DNA of 64,000 nucleotides from Nocardia crassostreae (GCF_001613405.1 NZ_BDCH01000010.1:120982-184981); one strand, 5' to 3'. Positions 54,256 through 62,884 are shown, numbered from the stretch's first letter. The notes: a model not told the origin generated them from the letters alone. A program made the numbers and translations.

Positions 54256-55575
54256 ATGAGTTCGGTATTGGGAGTTTCGGTGGGGGCGGGTGCGGTTCGC
54301 GTCGCACGTCCCGTTGCCGGGAATTCCGCCGAGCGCGCCTTCGATGTGCAGACCGTCCCGGTCGTCGACCGGCCGGTGGAGCTGCTCGTCGCCGATGCCG
54401 TCGGCGCGGTGCTGGCGGCGGATCCGCAGATCACCGCGACCGCAATCGCCTACCGTGACGAACAGCACGCGCGGGCGGTGCGGGCGGAGCTGGCCCGCCG
54501 GCAGTTCACCAATTACGAGCTGGTGCCGGATGTGATCACGGCCCTGGAGTTCCTGGAGAATTCCGGTGAGCTGCAAGGATTCGGGACCGTCGCACTCTAC
54601 GATCTCGGCGCGTCCGGTTTATCGGTGACGGTGGTCGACACCGGCACCCGGCAGATCAACTTCAGCGAGCGCACCAGCGATATCAGCGGCGACTACCTGG
54701 ATTCGCTCATCCGCGAACAGCAGATCGCCTCGGGCCGCATCGCCCATCCGCCGGATGCCGCGGGCCTGGCCGAGCTGGACGCGCTGTGTCGGCAGGCCAA
54801 GGAGCAGCTGTCGGCCAACAGCGCGGTGGCCCTGCCGTCCACCGAGGGCCTGGTGCTGTTGTCCCAGGAGAATTTCGAAGCCCTGATCATGCTGGCGGTG
54901 GAGTCCTCCGCGCGCATGACCCGCGATGTCATCCTGCGCTCCGAGCAGCCGGTGCAGGCGGTCGCGGTGATCGGCGGCTGTGCCCAGATTCCGCTCGTCG
55001 CACGGGTTTTGCGCCGCTGGCTGGGCGTCCCGGTGATCGTGGCCCCGGGCCCGGACACCGTCGCCGCCCGCGGCGCCGCCATGCTGGCCCGCCCGGTGTG
55101 GCAGCGGCCCGCGCCCGCGCCGTTCCCCACCCTGCTGCCCGAGGGTGCCGTGCCGGTGGCCGCCGCGGAGGGCACGTCCTGGCTATCCGGATCCGGGTCG
55201 GGGGAGAAGTTCACCCGCCGCCGCGAGATCAGCGTGGCCGGGGTGGCGGTGGGCGCACTGGTCGTGGTCGCCGCCATCGGCGTCTCGCTGGGCTGGGGTC
55301 CGCAAGTGCTGGAACATGATTCGCAGAGCACCGATGCCACCACCTCGGCGCCGGTCACCACCACCCCGGCCGCGAGCGCCCCGGTCACGCAGGTGCCGGT
55401 CACCACGGACGCCACCAATGAATCCCTGGCCGCGCCGCCGCCGCGCTGGGCGCCGACCACCACCGAAGAGACCACGCCGCCGCCGGGCGCGAACACCATC
55501 ACCATTATTCCGGGCCTGCCGCCGGTCGTCGTGCCGACGATTCCTCCGCTCTTCCCGGCCGCGCCCGCGCCCTGA
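54256..55575 (+). CDS. Membrane-anchored Hsp70-like protein
   Basis: A 439-residue protein. Residues 1-285 show an actin-like ATPase fold of Hsp70 type (VLGVSVGAGAVRVA, VALYDLGASGLSVTVVD for phosphate 2, VAVIGGCAQIPLVARVL for the adenosine site). There is no substrate-binding domain; instead a membrane helix (about 327-350) and an extracytoplasmic Thr/Pro/Ala-rich tail follow, ending PPLFPAAPAP. The nucleotide-binding residues are only partly conserved, so ATPase activity is uncertain. Such proteins may couple cytosolic nucleotide state to wall or export machinery; role unknown. Followed by two abutting hairpins. Confidence 0.8.
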   Translation: MSSVLGVSVGAGAVRVARPVAGNSAERAFDVQTVPVVDRPVELLVADAVGAVLAADPQITATAIAYRDEQHARAVRAELARRQFTNYELVPDVITALEFLENSGELQGFGTVALYDLGASGLSVTVVDTGTRQINFSERTSDISGDYLDSLIREQQIASGRIAHPPDAAGLAELDALCRQAKEQLSANSAVALPSTEGLVLLSQENFEALIMLAVESSARMTRDVILRSEQPVQAVAVIGGCAQIPLVARVLRRWLGVPVIVAPGPDTVAARGAAMLARPVWQRPAPAPFPTLLPEGAVPVAAAEGTSWLSGSGSGEKFTRRREISVAGVAVGALVVVAAIGVSLGWGPQVLEHDSQSTDATTSAPVTTTPAASAPVTQVPVTTDATNESLAAPPPRWAPTTTEETTPPPGANTITIIPGLPPVVVPTIPPLFPAAPAP

Positions 55576-55600
55576 ACGACTACACCCGCTTTCTGCGGCC

Positions 55601-55641
55601 CGTAAGGGGGTACGGGGGCTGAGCCCCCGTACCCCCTTACG
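55601..55641. terminator. 19-bp stem hairpin (first of two)
   Basis: A perfect 19-bp stem (55601-55619 with 55623-55641) and a three-base loop, 25 bases after the Hsp70-like stop. Unusually stable; serves the convergent gene pair. Confidence 0.8.
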
Positions 55642-55682
55642 CCGAGTCCGCCCCGTCGACTGCCAGAAGGGGGCGGACTCGG
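55642..55682. terminator. 13-bp stem hairpin (second of two)
   Basis: A 13-bp perfect stem (55642-55654 with 55670-55682) directly abutting the first hairpin and spanning the same 41 bases. It lies downstream of the convergent gene ending at 55746. Confidence 0.75.
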
Positions 55683-55745
55683 TGGGTCCGGCGCGCCGTT
55701 CGCGGAGGGTGAACGGTATCGCGCCGGTGCGAGGACCTGCTGCGT

Positions 55746-56195
55746 TCAGTCCTCGCTTCCGGTTCCCACCGCCAGAGCTGTCGTGATGACCACGGACAGG
55801 GGTGGGAGATGAAGATCGCGGGTGGGCGGGGAGACCCAGTGGCAGCCTTCCCGAGTCCACCGGCCCAGACCGGTGGGGAGCATGACGGCGCTGCCTATGG
55901 CCGGAATGCCGATATCGAGGCGGTTGAGGACATCCATGATCTGCTCGCCGGGTGTGGAATCGGGTTCGCTCAGAAAGCTCCAGCGGATCTGCCGCGCCAG
56001 CATGGGCCCGGCGCGTTGCCGCTGTTCCAGTGCGGTGCGGACCTTTTCGGCCCGGGCCACCGGCAAATGCACCACGCCGATCTTGCCGGTGACGGGAAGC
56101 ATGACGAAGCCGCCGCGCTCGGTGACAGGTAGCCCGAACTCGTGGCGATAGAACGCCACCCAATCATCGATGGTTCTGAGCCTGTCCGCGTTCAC
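55746..56195 (-). CDS. Uncharacterised 149-aa protein, paralogue of the gene at 28529-28975
   Basis: A soluble protein of unrecognised family, beginning VNADRLRTIDDWVAFYRHEFGLP. It shares with the paralogue the opening W-x-x-x-Y/F-R-x-x-FGLP, a GFV(M/V)LP strand, and the C-terminal LPTG-GR-T-EG-W-P-RD-LP-LS pattern. AGGAGCGGGG precedes the GTG start. It is divergent from an XRE/TPR regulator across about 205 bases that contain a 12-bp palindrome, suggesting joint control. Not next to a hydrolase here, unlike its paralogue. Confidence 0.75.
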   Translation of the reverse strand: MNADRLRTIDDWVAFYRHEFGLPVTERGGFVMLPVTGKIGVVHLPVARAEKVRTALEQRQRAGPMLARQIRWSFLSEPDSTPGEQIMDVLNRLDIGIPAIGSAVMLPTGLGRWTREGCHWVSPPTRDLHLPPLSVVITTALAVGTGSED

Positions 56196-56315
56196 GATTC
56201 CCCGCTCCTGTTGGCCTCCTGGTTACAGGGTCGCGGCTGGCGGGGCCTTGTGAAAACGCCCGCATGCCCTCCTTGCGCTGCCCTTCCGCCGCCACTATTA
56301 CCAACCCGTATAAAG

Positions 56316-56327
56316 CCTGGTACCAGG
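56316..56327. promoter_or_regulatory. CCTGGTACCAGG palindrome
   Basis: A perfect 12-bp palindrome in the shared promoter of the 149-aa gene and the XRE regulator, next to a TATAAAG that could be a -10-like element. Candidate operator for the XRE protein. Confidence 0.5.
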
Positions 56328-56400
56328 TAGGTTTCGCTTGTGGCCGCAGCCACTTCACGCTCGTACCCTGGACATGGAGTTCGTTCGGAAGGATGACGTC

Positions 56401-57816
56401 GTGGTCCGGCAGTGGTCAGGCAAAGAGGCCCGCGCCCTCCGCGATGCCAAGCGGATGAGTATCCGAGAGTTCGCGGCGCACTTGGGCGTGCACGAACGCT
56501 TGGTTTCGAAGTGGGAAGCCGGGGGTGTGCGGGTCCATCCCCGCCCCGTCAATCAGGCTGCCCTCGATACCTCTCTGGCCAGGTCCGACGATGTTGTGCG
56601 GGCGCGGTTCGCGGCCTTGATCGATCAGCCGTTGATCGACCGCCCCACCGTACCCGGTTTCGATGTGCGCCCGCCCAGTTCCCCGTTCGGGCTGGGCAAT
56701 CCGGTGCAGGCCAGTTATTCCAGCGACGCGGAACTGCTGGCACTCGTCGACACGGGTGCGATGAGAGGCGATGCGTTAGCAGCGATTTCGGAGAGGGATC
56801 TGATCATGGCGGCTGCCCACGAAGCAAGTGAGCACGCAGGGAGGGCGGAGAGCTCCAATGTCGGCGCTACCACCCTGGAACAGCTCGATGCCGATGTCAC
56901 GCGCATCGCCAACGACTATGTGCACGTTCCGCCGGTGCCCATGATGGTGGAGATGCTGCGGGTGCGCCGCCGCGTCTACCGGCTGCTCGAAGGCCATCAG
57001 AAGCCCGCCGATACCGGGCATCTGTATCTGCTCGCGGGTACTTTGTCCGGCTTGCTCGCCAATGCCAGCACCGACCTCGGCGATGTCGACGCCGCGGGCG
57101 AACAGGCAAGGGCGGCATGGGCTTACGCGGAACTGTGCGGGCACAACGGTTTGCGCGCCTGGACTCGCGGCATGCAGGCGCTTATCGAATACTGGTCGGA
57201 GCGCCCGCGCCGGGCGGTCCTGCTCGCCCAGTCCGGGCAGCAGTACGCCGAATCCACCACCGCGCGGGTGCGGCTGCACAATATCGAGGCCCGCATCTGG
57301 TCCAAGCTGGGCAGCAATGCCGATACCGAGCGCTGTATCCGCGCCGCCGACGGCGCCCGCGAGGGGGGTTCCAGCGACACCCTGCACGACGAGGTCGGCG
57401 GGGTGTTCGGGTTCAACCAGCCCAAGAGCCACTACTACGCGGGAGCCACCTATATCCATCTCGGCCGCGCCGAGCCCGCGCTGGAGCACACCCGCCGCGC
57501 CATCGACCTGTACGCCAACGGGCCCACCGAGCAGCGCTCCTATGGCGCGGAATCGCTGGCCCGGGTGGACAGCGCCGCCGCGCACCTGATCAACGGGAGC
57601 CTGGACGGGGCCGCCGAGGCGTTGCAGCCGGTGCTGCAACTGGAGGAGGACAAGCGCATCGCGCAGCTGGAGGAACGACTGACCGGTTTGCGTCAGCGGC
57701 TGACCAAGCCCGAGTACCGGGATGCGGTCGAGGCCCGCTATCTGGACGAGCGAATCGAGGAATTCTGCGGGAACACGGCCGCGACCGGCATGTTGCCACC
57801 TGATACCTCGCGCTGA
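56401..57816 (+). CDS. XRE-family regulator with TPR-like helical domain
   Basis: A 471-residue regulator. The N-terminal helix-turn-helix (about 4-45: KEARALRDAKRMSIREFAAHLGVHERLVSKWEAGG) is XRE/Cro type, and residues about 180-460 form helical repeats resembling TPR units (LSGLLANASTDLGDVDAA, HYYAGATYIHLGRAEPALEHTRRAIDLYA). This is a common actinomycete layout in which the repeats sense a peptide or partner. GTG 56401 was chosen because GGAAGGAT lies about six bases upstream and the protein then begins VVRQWSGKEARALR; ATG 56374 adds nine residues. It probably controls itself and the divergent 149-aa gene. Confidence 0.85.
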   Translation: MVRQWSGKEARALRDAKRMSIREFAAHLGVHERLVSKWEAGGVRVHPRPVNQAALDTSLARSDDVVRARFAALIDQPLIDRPTVPGFDVRPPSSPFGLGNPVQASYSSDAELLALVDTGAMRGDALAAISERDLIMAAAHEASEHAGRAESSNVGATTLEQLDADVTRIANDYVHVPPVPMMVEMLRVRRRVYRLLEGHQKPADTGHLYLLAGTLSGLLANASTDLGDVDAAGEQARAAWAYAELCGHNGLRAWTRGMQALIEYWSERPRRAVLLAQSGQQYAESTTARVRLHNIEARIWSKLGSNADTERCIRAADGAREGGSSDTLHDEVGGVFGFNQPKSHYYAGATYIHLGRAEPALEHTRRAIDLYANGPTEQRSYGAESLARVDSAAAHLINGSLDGAAEALQPVLQLEEDKRIAQLEERLTGLRQRLTKPEYRDAVEARYLDERIEEFCGNTAATGMLPPDTSR

Positions 57817-57853
57817 AAAAACGGCATTGCGGGCGGATGGCACCATTGGACGG

Positions 57854-59104
57854 GTGAGTCCATCCAGTCACCTACCGCATCGGTCCCCGCGCACCCTGGA
57901 GCAGTCGACCAAGCTCCAGAACGTGCTGTACGAAATCCGGGGACCGGTACACGCACATGCGGCACGGCTGGAGTCCGAGGGGCACCGCATCCTCAAGCTG
58001 AATATCGGCAATCCCGCGCCGTTCGGATTCGACGCGCCGGACGTCATCATGCGCGCCATCATCGCGGCGCTGCCGTATGCGCAGGGGTACTCCGAATCCA
58101 AGGGCATCCTGCCCGCCCGCCGCGCCATCTTCACCCGCTACGAGCTGGTCCCGGGCTTCCCGGAGTTCGATGTGGACGATGTGTACCTGGGCAACGGCGT
58201 CTCCGAGCTCATCACCATGACCATGCAGGCGCTGCTGGACAATGGCGACGAGGTGCTGATCCCGGCGCCGGACTATCCGCTGTGGACGGCCATGACCTCC
58301 CTGGTCGGCGGCACGCCCGTGCACTATCTGTGTGACGAGTCCAACGACTGGCAGCCGGATATCGCGGATATGGAATCCAAGATCACCGACAAGACCAAGG
58401 CCATCGTCGTGATCAACCCCAACAATCCGACTGGCGCGGTCTACTCGGCCGAGGTGCTGCAGCAGGTCGTGGACCTGGCCCGCAAGCATCAGTTGCTGCT
58501 GCTGGCCGACGAGATCTACGACAAGATCCTCTACGACGACGCCAAGCACGTCTCGCTGGCCACGCTCGCGCCGGATCTGCTGTGCCTGACCTTCAATGGC
58601 CTGTCCAAGGCGTACCGGGTGGCCGGTTACCGCTCCGGCTGGCTGGTGATCACCGGCCCGAAGGATCACGCGGGCGGTTTCATCGAGGGCATCGATCTGT
58701 TGGCCTCCACCCGCCTGTGCCCGAATGTGCCTGCGCAGCACGCCATTCAGGTGGCCCTGGGCGGGCATCAGAGCATCGATGATCTGGTGCTGCCGGGCGG
58801 GCGACTACTCGAGCAGCGCGATGTGGCGTGGGAGAAGCTCAATACGATTCCGGGCGTCTCGTGCGTCAAGCCCAAGGGCGCGCTCTACGCGTTCCCGCGG
58901 CTGGATCCGGAAGTCCATGAGATTCACGATGATTCGAAGCTCGTCCTGGATCTGCTGCTGCAGGAGAAGATCCTCATGGTGCAGGGCACCGGCTTCAACT
59001 GGCCGCACCACGACCATCTGCGCATCGTGACGCTGCCGTGGGCGCGGGACCTGTCGGTGGCGATCGAGCGGTTCGGCAATTTCCTTGCCTCGTACCGGCA
59101 GTGA
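57854..59104 (+). CDS. PLP-dependent aminotransferase (alanine/aspartate type)
   Basis: A 416-residue fold-type I aminotransferase. The PLP-binding Lys is in FNGLSKAYRVAGYRSGW; the pyridine-contacting INPNNPTGAVYS and LADEIYDKILYDD motifs and LKLNIGNPAPFGF at the start fit the AlaA/AspC alanine aminotransferase group, making alanine from pyruvate and glutamate. The GTG start has only a weak ribosome site. It follows the XRE gene by 37 bases, so partial co-transcription is possible. Confidence 0.92.
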   Translation: MSPSSHLPHRSPRTLEQSTKLQNVLYEIRGPVHAHAARLESEGHRILKLNIGNPAPFGFDAPDVIMRAIIAALPYAQGYSESKGILPARRAIFTRYELVPGFPEFDVDDVYLGNGVSELITMTMQALLDNGDEVLIPAPDYPLWTAMTSLVGGTPVHYLCDESNDWQPDIADMESKITDKTKAIVVINPNNPTGAVYSAEVLQQVVDLARKHQLLLLADEIYDKILYDDAKHVSLATLAPDLLCLTFNGLSKAYRVAGYRSGWLVITGPKDHAGGFIEGIDLLASTRLCPNVPAQHAIQVALGGHQSIDDLVLPGGRLLEQRDVAWEKLNTIPGVSCVKPKGALYAFPRLDPEVHEIHDDSKLVLDLLLQEKILMVQGTGFNWPHHDHLRIVTLPWARDLSVAIERFGNFLASYRQ

Positions 59105-59252
59105 TAGGGGATGTGAGGGTTGAAACCCCCTACTACTCCCCTTTAAAACAAACCGCTGGTTCGAAAAAGTTGGGTTTTTAGAGACTTAGCTAGCGCAAAG
59201 AACAGCCTTTTGTGTACAGTGGTCCTCGGCACCTTGAGTGCCCGGCCGGACC

Positions 59253-59308
59253 GCCTACCCCCCTGGGCCGTCCGGCCTTGGATTGGGTCGGCCTACCCCC
59301 CTGGGCCG
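59253..59308 (+). repeat. Two 18-bp direct repeats, 38-bp period
   Basis: GCCTACCCCCCTGGGCCG occurs at 59253-59270 and again at 59291-59308, about 110 to 165 bases before the YibE/F start. Meaning unknown; could be regulatory or slippage-derived. Confidence 0.8.
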
Positions 59309-59388
59309 CCGATCCCGGGCGGCGGAGACATCCCCCTGCTCTCCGCCGCCCCCTCCAGGAATCTATGCAGCTCACCTGCTTCTCACTT

Positions 59389-59403
59389 CGAGAACGATTT
59401 TCG
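59389..59403. promoter_or_regulatory. Zur/Fur-box-like inverted repeat
   Basis: CGAGAACGATTTTCG agrees with the actinomycete Zur consensus TGAAAATGATTTTCA at about 11 of 15 positions and has arms CGAGAA/TTTTCG that pair with one G-T. It ends 14 bases before the GTG of the His-rich YibE/F gene, a position suited to repression. Confidence 0.45.
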
Positions 59404-59417
59404 TTTAGGCTCGCCGA

Positions 59418-60950
59418 GTGAGCGATCACCACCATCACCACCACGATCATTCGGGTCCGGTTCCCATCGGCGCCACCGCTGCCCGGGTTGTCATCGGAAT
59501 CCTCGTACTCATCGGCGTCGCGGTGGTGGCCGGGCTGGTGTGGTTGTGGCCGAGTGCGCAGCGGGTCGAGATTCCGCTGCCCATGCAGAGCGCGGGCGGC
59601 GGGGCGTTCCAGACCGAGGCGGGCACCGTCATCCGGCAGGACCTGGGCGCCTGCGGCAGCGCGTCACTGGGCAAGCCGTTCGCGGACGAGCCGCAGGCCC
59701 CGCGCACCAATGCCTATGAGTGCCAGCGCAGTATCGTCGCCATCGAATCTGGGCCCGACGAGGGTGAGCGCACGCTGTTCGAAATCGCGCCCGGCCCTGG
59801 ACAACCCGATCTGCGAGTGGGTGACGAGATCCGCATCGTGCGATCCACCGATCCCAGCGGGGCGCCCATCTACGGCTTCGACGACTATTCGCGCGGGCTG
59901 CCGCTGACCATCATCGTCATAGCGTTCGCGGTGGTCATCATCGCGGTGGCGCGCTGGCGCGGGCTGCGGGCGCTGATCGGACTCGTGTTCGCCTTCGCGG
60001 TCCTGGTCAAATTCCTGCTGCCCGCCCTGCTGGACGGGAAACCCGCCATACCGGTCGCGCTGGTGGCGGGCGCGCTCATTCTCTATGTGGTGCTGTATCT
60101 CGCGCACGGGCTCAATCTGCGCACCAGCTCCGCGCTCTTGGGCACGCTGACCTCGATGGGCCTGGCCGCCTTCCTGTCCTGGCTCACCCTGAAGGTGACG
60201 CATCTGACCGGCCTGTCGGAAGAGCAGAACACCAATGTCGCCACCTATCTGGAGCACGTCAGCATTACCGGACTGCTGCTGGCGGGCTTCATCATCGGCA
60301 CCCTGGGCGTGCTCAACGATGTGACCATCACACAGGCCTCGGCCGCTTTCGAACTGGCGGCGCTGGACGAAAAGGCCAATCGCCGCAGCATTTTCGGCGC
60401 CGCCATGCGGGTGGGCCGCGACCATATCGCCAGTACCGTCTACACCCTGGTGCTGGCCTACGCCGGTGGCGCGCTGCCGCTGCTGCTGATCTTCAGTGTG
60501 GCGGGCCGCAATATCACCGATGTGCTCACCGGTGACGCGGTCGGCATCGAGATCGCCCGGTCCGCCGTCGGCGGTATCGCGCTCGCGCTCTCGGTACCAT
60601 TGACCACCGGTATCGCGGTCATGCTGGCGCGGCCGTTCGGGCACGGCGGCAAGACGGAGCCCCAGCGCCCGGTCAAGCGCACCTGGACCGCGGCCAAGCG
60701 GCCCGCGGCGGCGGGCGCGGCCCGGTCGGCGGGCACGACTGGCGCCATGCGCAAGGTGGAGGCCGAGGCCCCGCCCCGCCCGGCCGCCCCGGCGGAGCCC
60801 GCGCCGCCGAATCCGTATACCGGTGTGGTGCGGCTGAGTCCGCCGCCCGAACCCTTCGAGCCGGATACAGAGGACCTGCCGGTCTGGTCGCCGCAGGATC
60901 CGCCGGAACCGCCGAACCCGCCGCGCGGCGGGCGGCATTCCAGGCCCTGA
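59418..60950 (+). CDS. YibE/F-family membrane protein with N-terminal His cluster
   Basis: A 510-residue polytopic protein. It begins VSDHHHHHHDHSG, a natural cluster of seven His and two Asp able to bind Zn or other metals, then a first helix (about 22-50), an extracytoplasmic domain (about 55-150), and a bundle of six to seven helices (about 155-410) with GVLNDVTITQASAAFELA, the YibE/F signature. The C-terminal 90 residues are Pro/Arg-rich and cytosolic. YibE/F proteins are of unknown function, sometimes linked to export. GTG start with TTAGG upstream. A Zur-like site and direct repeats precede it. Confidence 0.87.
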   Translation: MSDHHHHHHDHSGPVPIGATAARVVIGILVLIGVAVVAGLVWLWPSAQRVEIPLPMQSAGGGAFQTEAGTVIRQDLGACGSASLGKPFADEPQAPRTNAYECQRSIVAIESGPDEGERTLFEIAPGPGQPDLRVGDEIRIVRSTDPSGAPIYGFDDYSRGLPLTIIVIAFAVVIIAVARWRGLRALIGLVFAFAVLVKFLLPALLDGKPAIPVALVAGALILYVVLYLAHGLNLRTSSALLGTLTSMGLAAFLSWLTLKVTHLTGLSEEQNTNVATYLEHVSITGLLLAGFIIGTLGVLNDVTITQASAAFELAALDEKANRRSIFGAAMRVGRDHIASTVYTLVLAYAGGALPLLLIFSVAGRNITDVLTGDAVGIEIARSAVGGIALALSVPLTTGIAVMLARPFGHGGKTEPQRPVKRTWTAAKRPAAAGAARSAGTTGAMRKVEAEAPPRPAAPAEPAPPNPYTGVVRLSPPPEPFEPDTEDLPVWSPQDPPEPPNPPRGGRHSRP

Positions 60951-61051
60951 CCACCGCATCGAGTACGGTGACGGACATCCCGAGATCGGTGTGGGATAGC
61001 AGTTTTCCTGGTTCGTAGCGTCGTCACGTTTCGGTTAGGAGCGCTGTCCTG

Positions 61052-62005
61052 ATGCTGCTCGCGAAGATCAAACTGGCGCTGGCCGCCGGAATCTCCGGGA
61101 TGGTCGCCGCCACGGTCGCCGTACCGGGCACCGCGTCCGCGGCGGAACTGCCGGTGGTGTGGGGGATGGGGCCGTTCATCGAATCCTCGGTGAATGCCAA
61201 GCCGCCCTACGATCCGCCGGGCGGCAATGACTGGGCCTGTAAACCCGATGCGGCCCATCCCTTGCCGGTGGTGCTGGTGCACGGGCTCGCGGGCAATGGC
61301 GAGAACAGCTGGCAGGCGGTCTCGCCACTGCTGAAGAACCTGGGCTACTGCGTCTTCGCGCTCACTTATGGCACCTACCCCGGGGACGGCGGGCTGTTGG
61401 AGGGCGTGGGCGGCCGCATACCGATCATGAACTCGGCGCCGGAGCTGTCCCGCTATGTGGATCGGGTGCTGGCCGCGACCGGAGCCCCGAAGGTGAAGCT
61501 GCTGACCTGGTCCGAGGGCACCCTGGTGGGCGCGGCCTATATCCAGTTCCTGGGCGGCGACGCCCTCGTCGACACCCAGGTATCGCTGGCCCCGATCTGG
61601 AAGGGCACCCGGGTCGCCCAATCGCTGTCGGATACCGCTCGCTCGCTGGGCATCTACAACCAGGTGTACGCGGCCATGAACCCGCCGTGCGCGGCCTGCG
61701 TCGACATGCTGACCGGTTCCGGTTTCATCCAGATGCTGCAGGAGAGCGGCGTCTATTCGCCGAAGGTCCGCTACGCCTCGATCCTCACCGAGACCGACGG
61801 GCAGGTCGTGCCGTACACCAATGGCCTGAAGGATGCGCCCAATGCGACGAATATCGTTCTGCAACAGGTCTGTCCACAGGATCTGACCGGACATCTGTTC
61901 CTGACCAGTGATCCGGTGGCGGCGACACTGGCGGTGCAGGCGCTGGATCCGGATGTCCCCCTGGCGATCCCGTGCGTGCCGAACTCCTCGCCGCCCGGGC
62001 TGTAG
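61052..62005 (+). CDS. Secreted lipase/esterase with altered nucleophile elbow
   Basis: A 317-residue exported alpha/beta hydrolase: signal peptide to about residue 30 (TASA-AELP), oxyanion strand PVVLVHGLAGNGENSW (His77-Gly78), probable nucleophile Ser154, acid in TETDGQVVPYT and base in DLTGHLFL. It resembles the actinomycete class of secreted triacylglycerol lipases. The elbow reads TWSEGT in place of the usual G-H-S-Q-G-G, so the first Gly and the last Gly are replaced. Four cysteines (CKP, GYC, PPCAAC) could form disulphides. Its stop is one base from that of the convergent cutC gene. Confidence 0.85.
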   Translation: MLLAKIKLALAAGISGMVAATVAVPGTASAAELPVVWGMGPFIESSVNAKPPYDPPGGNDWACKPDAAHPLPVVLVHGLAGNGENSWQAVSPLLKNLGYCVFALTYGTYPGDGGLLEGVGGRIPIMNSAPELSRYVDRVLAATGAPKVKLLTWSEGTLVGAAYIQFLGGDALVDTQVSLAPIWKGTRVAQSLSDTARSLGIYNQVYAAMNPPCAACVDMLTGSGFIQMLQESGVYSPKVRYASILTETDGQVVPYTNGLKDAPNATNIVLQQVCPQDLTGHLFLTSDPVAATLAVQALDPDVPLAIPCVPNSSPPGL

Positions 62006-62006
62006 C

Positions 62007-62759
62007 TCAGCGGGCCGCTTCGCAGAGCGCGGCCACACCGGCGGCGTCGGTCTCGAAGTGGTCGAAGCCGCGCGGAACGCCGAACTCGGCGAAATCGACA
62101 TCGGTTTCGCCCTGCGCCAGGCCAGGGACCGGAATGCGCACGGCGGCATGGAGATCGCGCACATTGGTCAATTCGATGACGCGGCGGGCATTGTCGGCGC
62201 GCACGCCGCCGCAGGCCATGACGTCGATGCGGTCGTCGGCCAGCGTGACCAGGCGGGCGATGAGCGAGGCGCCGTCCAGCACCGACACCTGGCGACCGGA
62301 GGTGAGCAGGCGGGTGAAGCCCAGCTCCAGGAGCCGGTCGAATCCGCCGTACGGATCGGAGCACACGTTGAAGGCGCGATGGAAGGTGACCTCCATACCT
62401 CCCGCGGCGGCCAGCAGTTCGGAATTGGCTCCGGTGTCCACATTCCCGTCCTCGTCCAGGACGCCGACCACGACGCCGTGCACGCCGAGCTCACGCAGGT
62501 GCGCGATATCCGAACGCATGAGCGCCACCTCGTCGTCGTTGTAGCGGAAGTCGCCGGGGCGCGGGCGGACGAGCACGTGGATCTCGGTATCGGTGGCCGC
62601 GGCGACCGCGGCCTCGACGAGCGCGGCCCCGGGGGGCAACCCGCCGACGGACAGACCGGTGCACAGTTCGACGCGCCGGGCGCCCGCCGCCTCCGCAATG
62701 CGGACCCCGGCCACCGACTCCACTCCGATCTCGACCCGAACCGTGCGCGCATCCGTCAT
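62007..62759 (-). CDS. cutC: CutC-family copper homeostasis protein
   Basis: A 250-residue TIM-barrel-like protein. The family opening VRVEIGVESVAGVRIAEAAGARRVELC, with HVLVRPRPGDFRY, GMEVTFHRAFN, LLTSGR and DVMACGGVRADN, is complete. CutC has been linked to cytosolic copper tolerance, but its biochemical role is debated and some bacterial members have other links. Convergent with the lipase gene. No copper-transport genes are adjacent. Confidence 0.92.
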   Translation of the reverse strand: MTDARTVRVEIGVESVAGVRIAEAAGARRVELCTGLSVGGLPPGAALVEAAVAAATDTEIHVLVRPRPGDFRYNDDEVALMRSDIAHLRELGVHGVVVGVLDEDGNVDTGANSELLAAAGGMEVTFHRAFNVCSDPYGGFDRLLELGFTRLLTSGRQVSVLDGASLIARLVTLADDRIDVMACGGVRADNARRVIELTNVRDLHAAVRIPVPGLAQGETDVDFAEFGVPRGFDHFETDAAGVAALCEAAR

Positions 62760-62821
62760 ACCTTGCAGTATGGGCGACCGGCGCCGTGTTCGATTGCCCG
62801 GGATTAGCAGAATTGATCATG

Positions 62822-62874
62822 CGAGGCGACTGCCTGGCGATATGTGAGATATGTATCGCCGAGCAGTCGCCTCG
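62822..62874 (-). terminator. Compound hairpin after the AA10 gene
   Basis: A 12-bp outer stem (62822-62833 with 62863-62874) encloses a second 7-bp stem (GGCGATA with TATCGCC). It lies ten bases past the AA10 stop and before the cutC start region. Confidence 0.75.
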
Positions 62875-62884
62875 GGGGGTTCGA

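Larger units (their letters stand above)
59105..59417. other. 313-base intergenic region before the YibE/F gene
   Basis: Left part is AT-richer (59140-59210), with short pyrimidine and A-runs. The middle carries two copies of an 18-base sequence (59253-59270, 59291-59308). The right end holds a Zur-box-like inverted repeat close to the start codon of the His-rich membrane protein. No gene was recognised in either direction. Confidence 0.6.

Noticed and set aside
59424..59447. Hexahistidine as a cloning-tag artefact
   Set aside because: It lies in a natural gene with its own GTG and promoter region, continues as DH-SG and is fused to a full YibE/F protein; no vector sequence is near.
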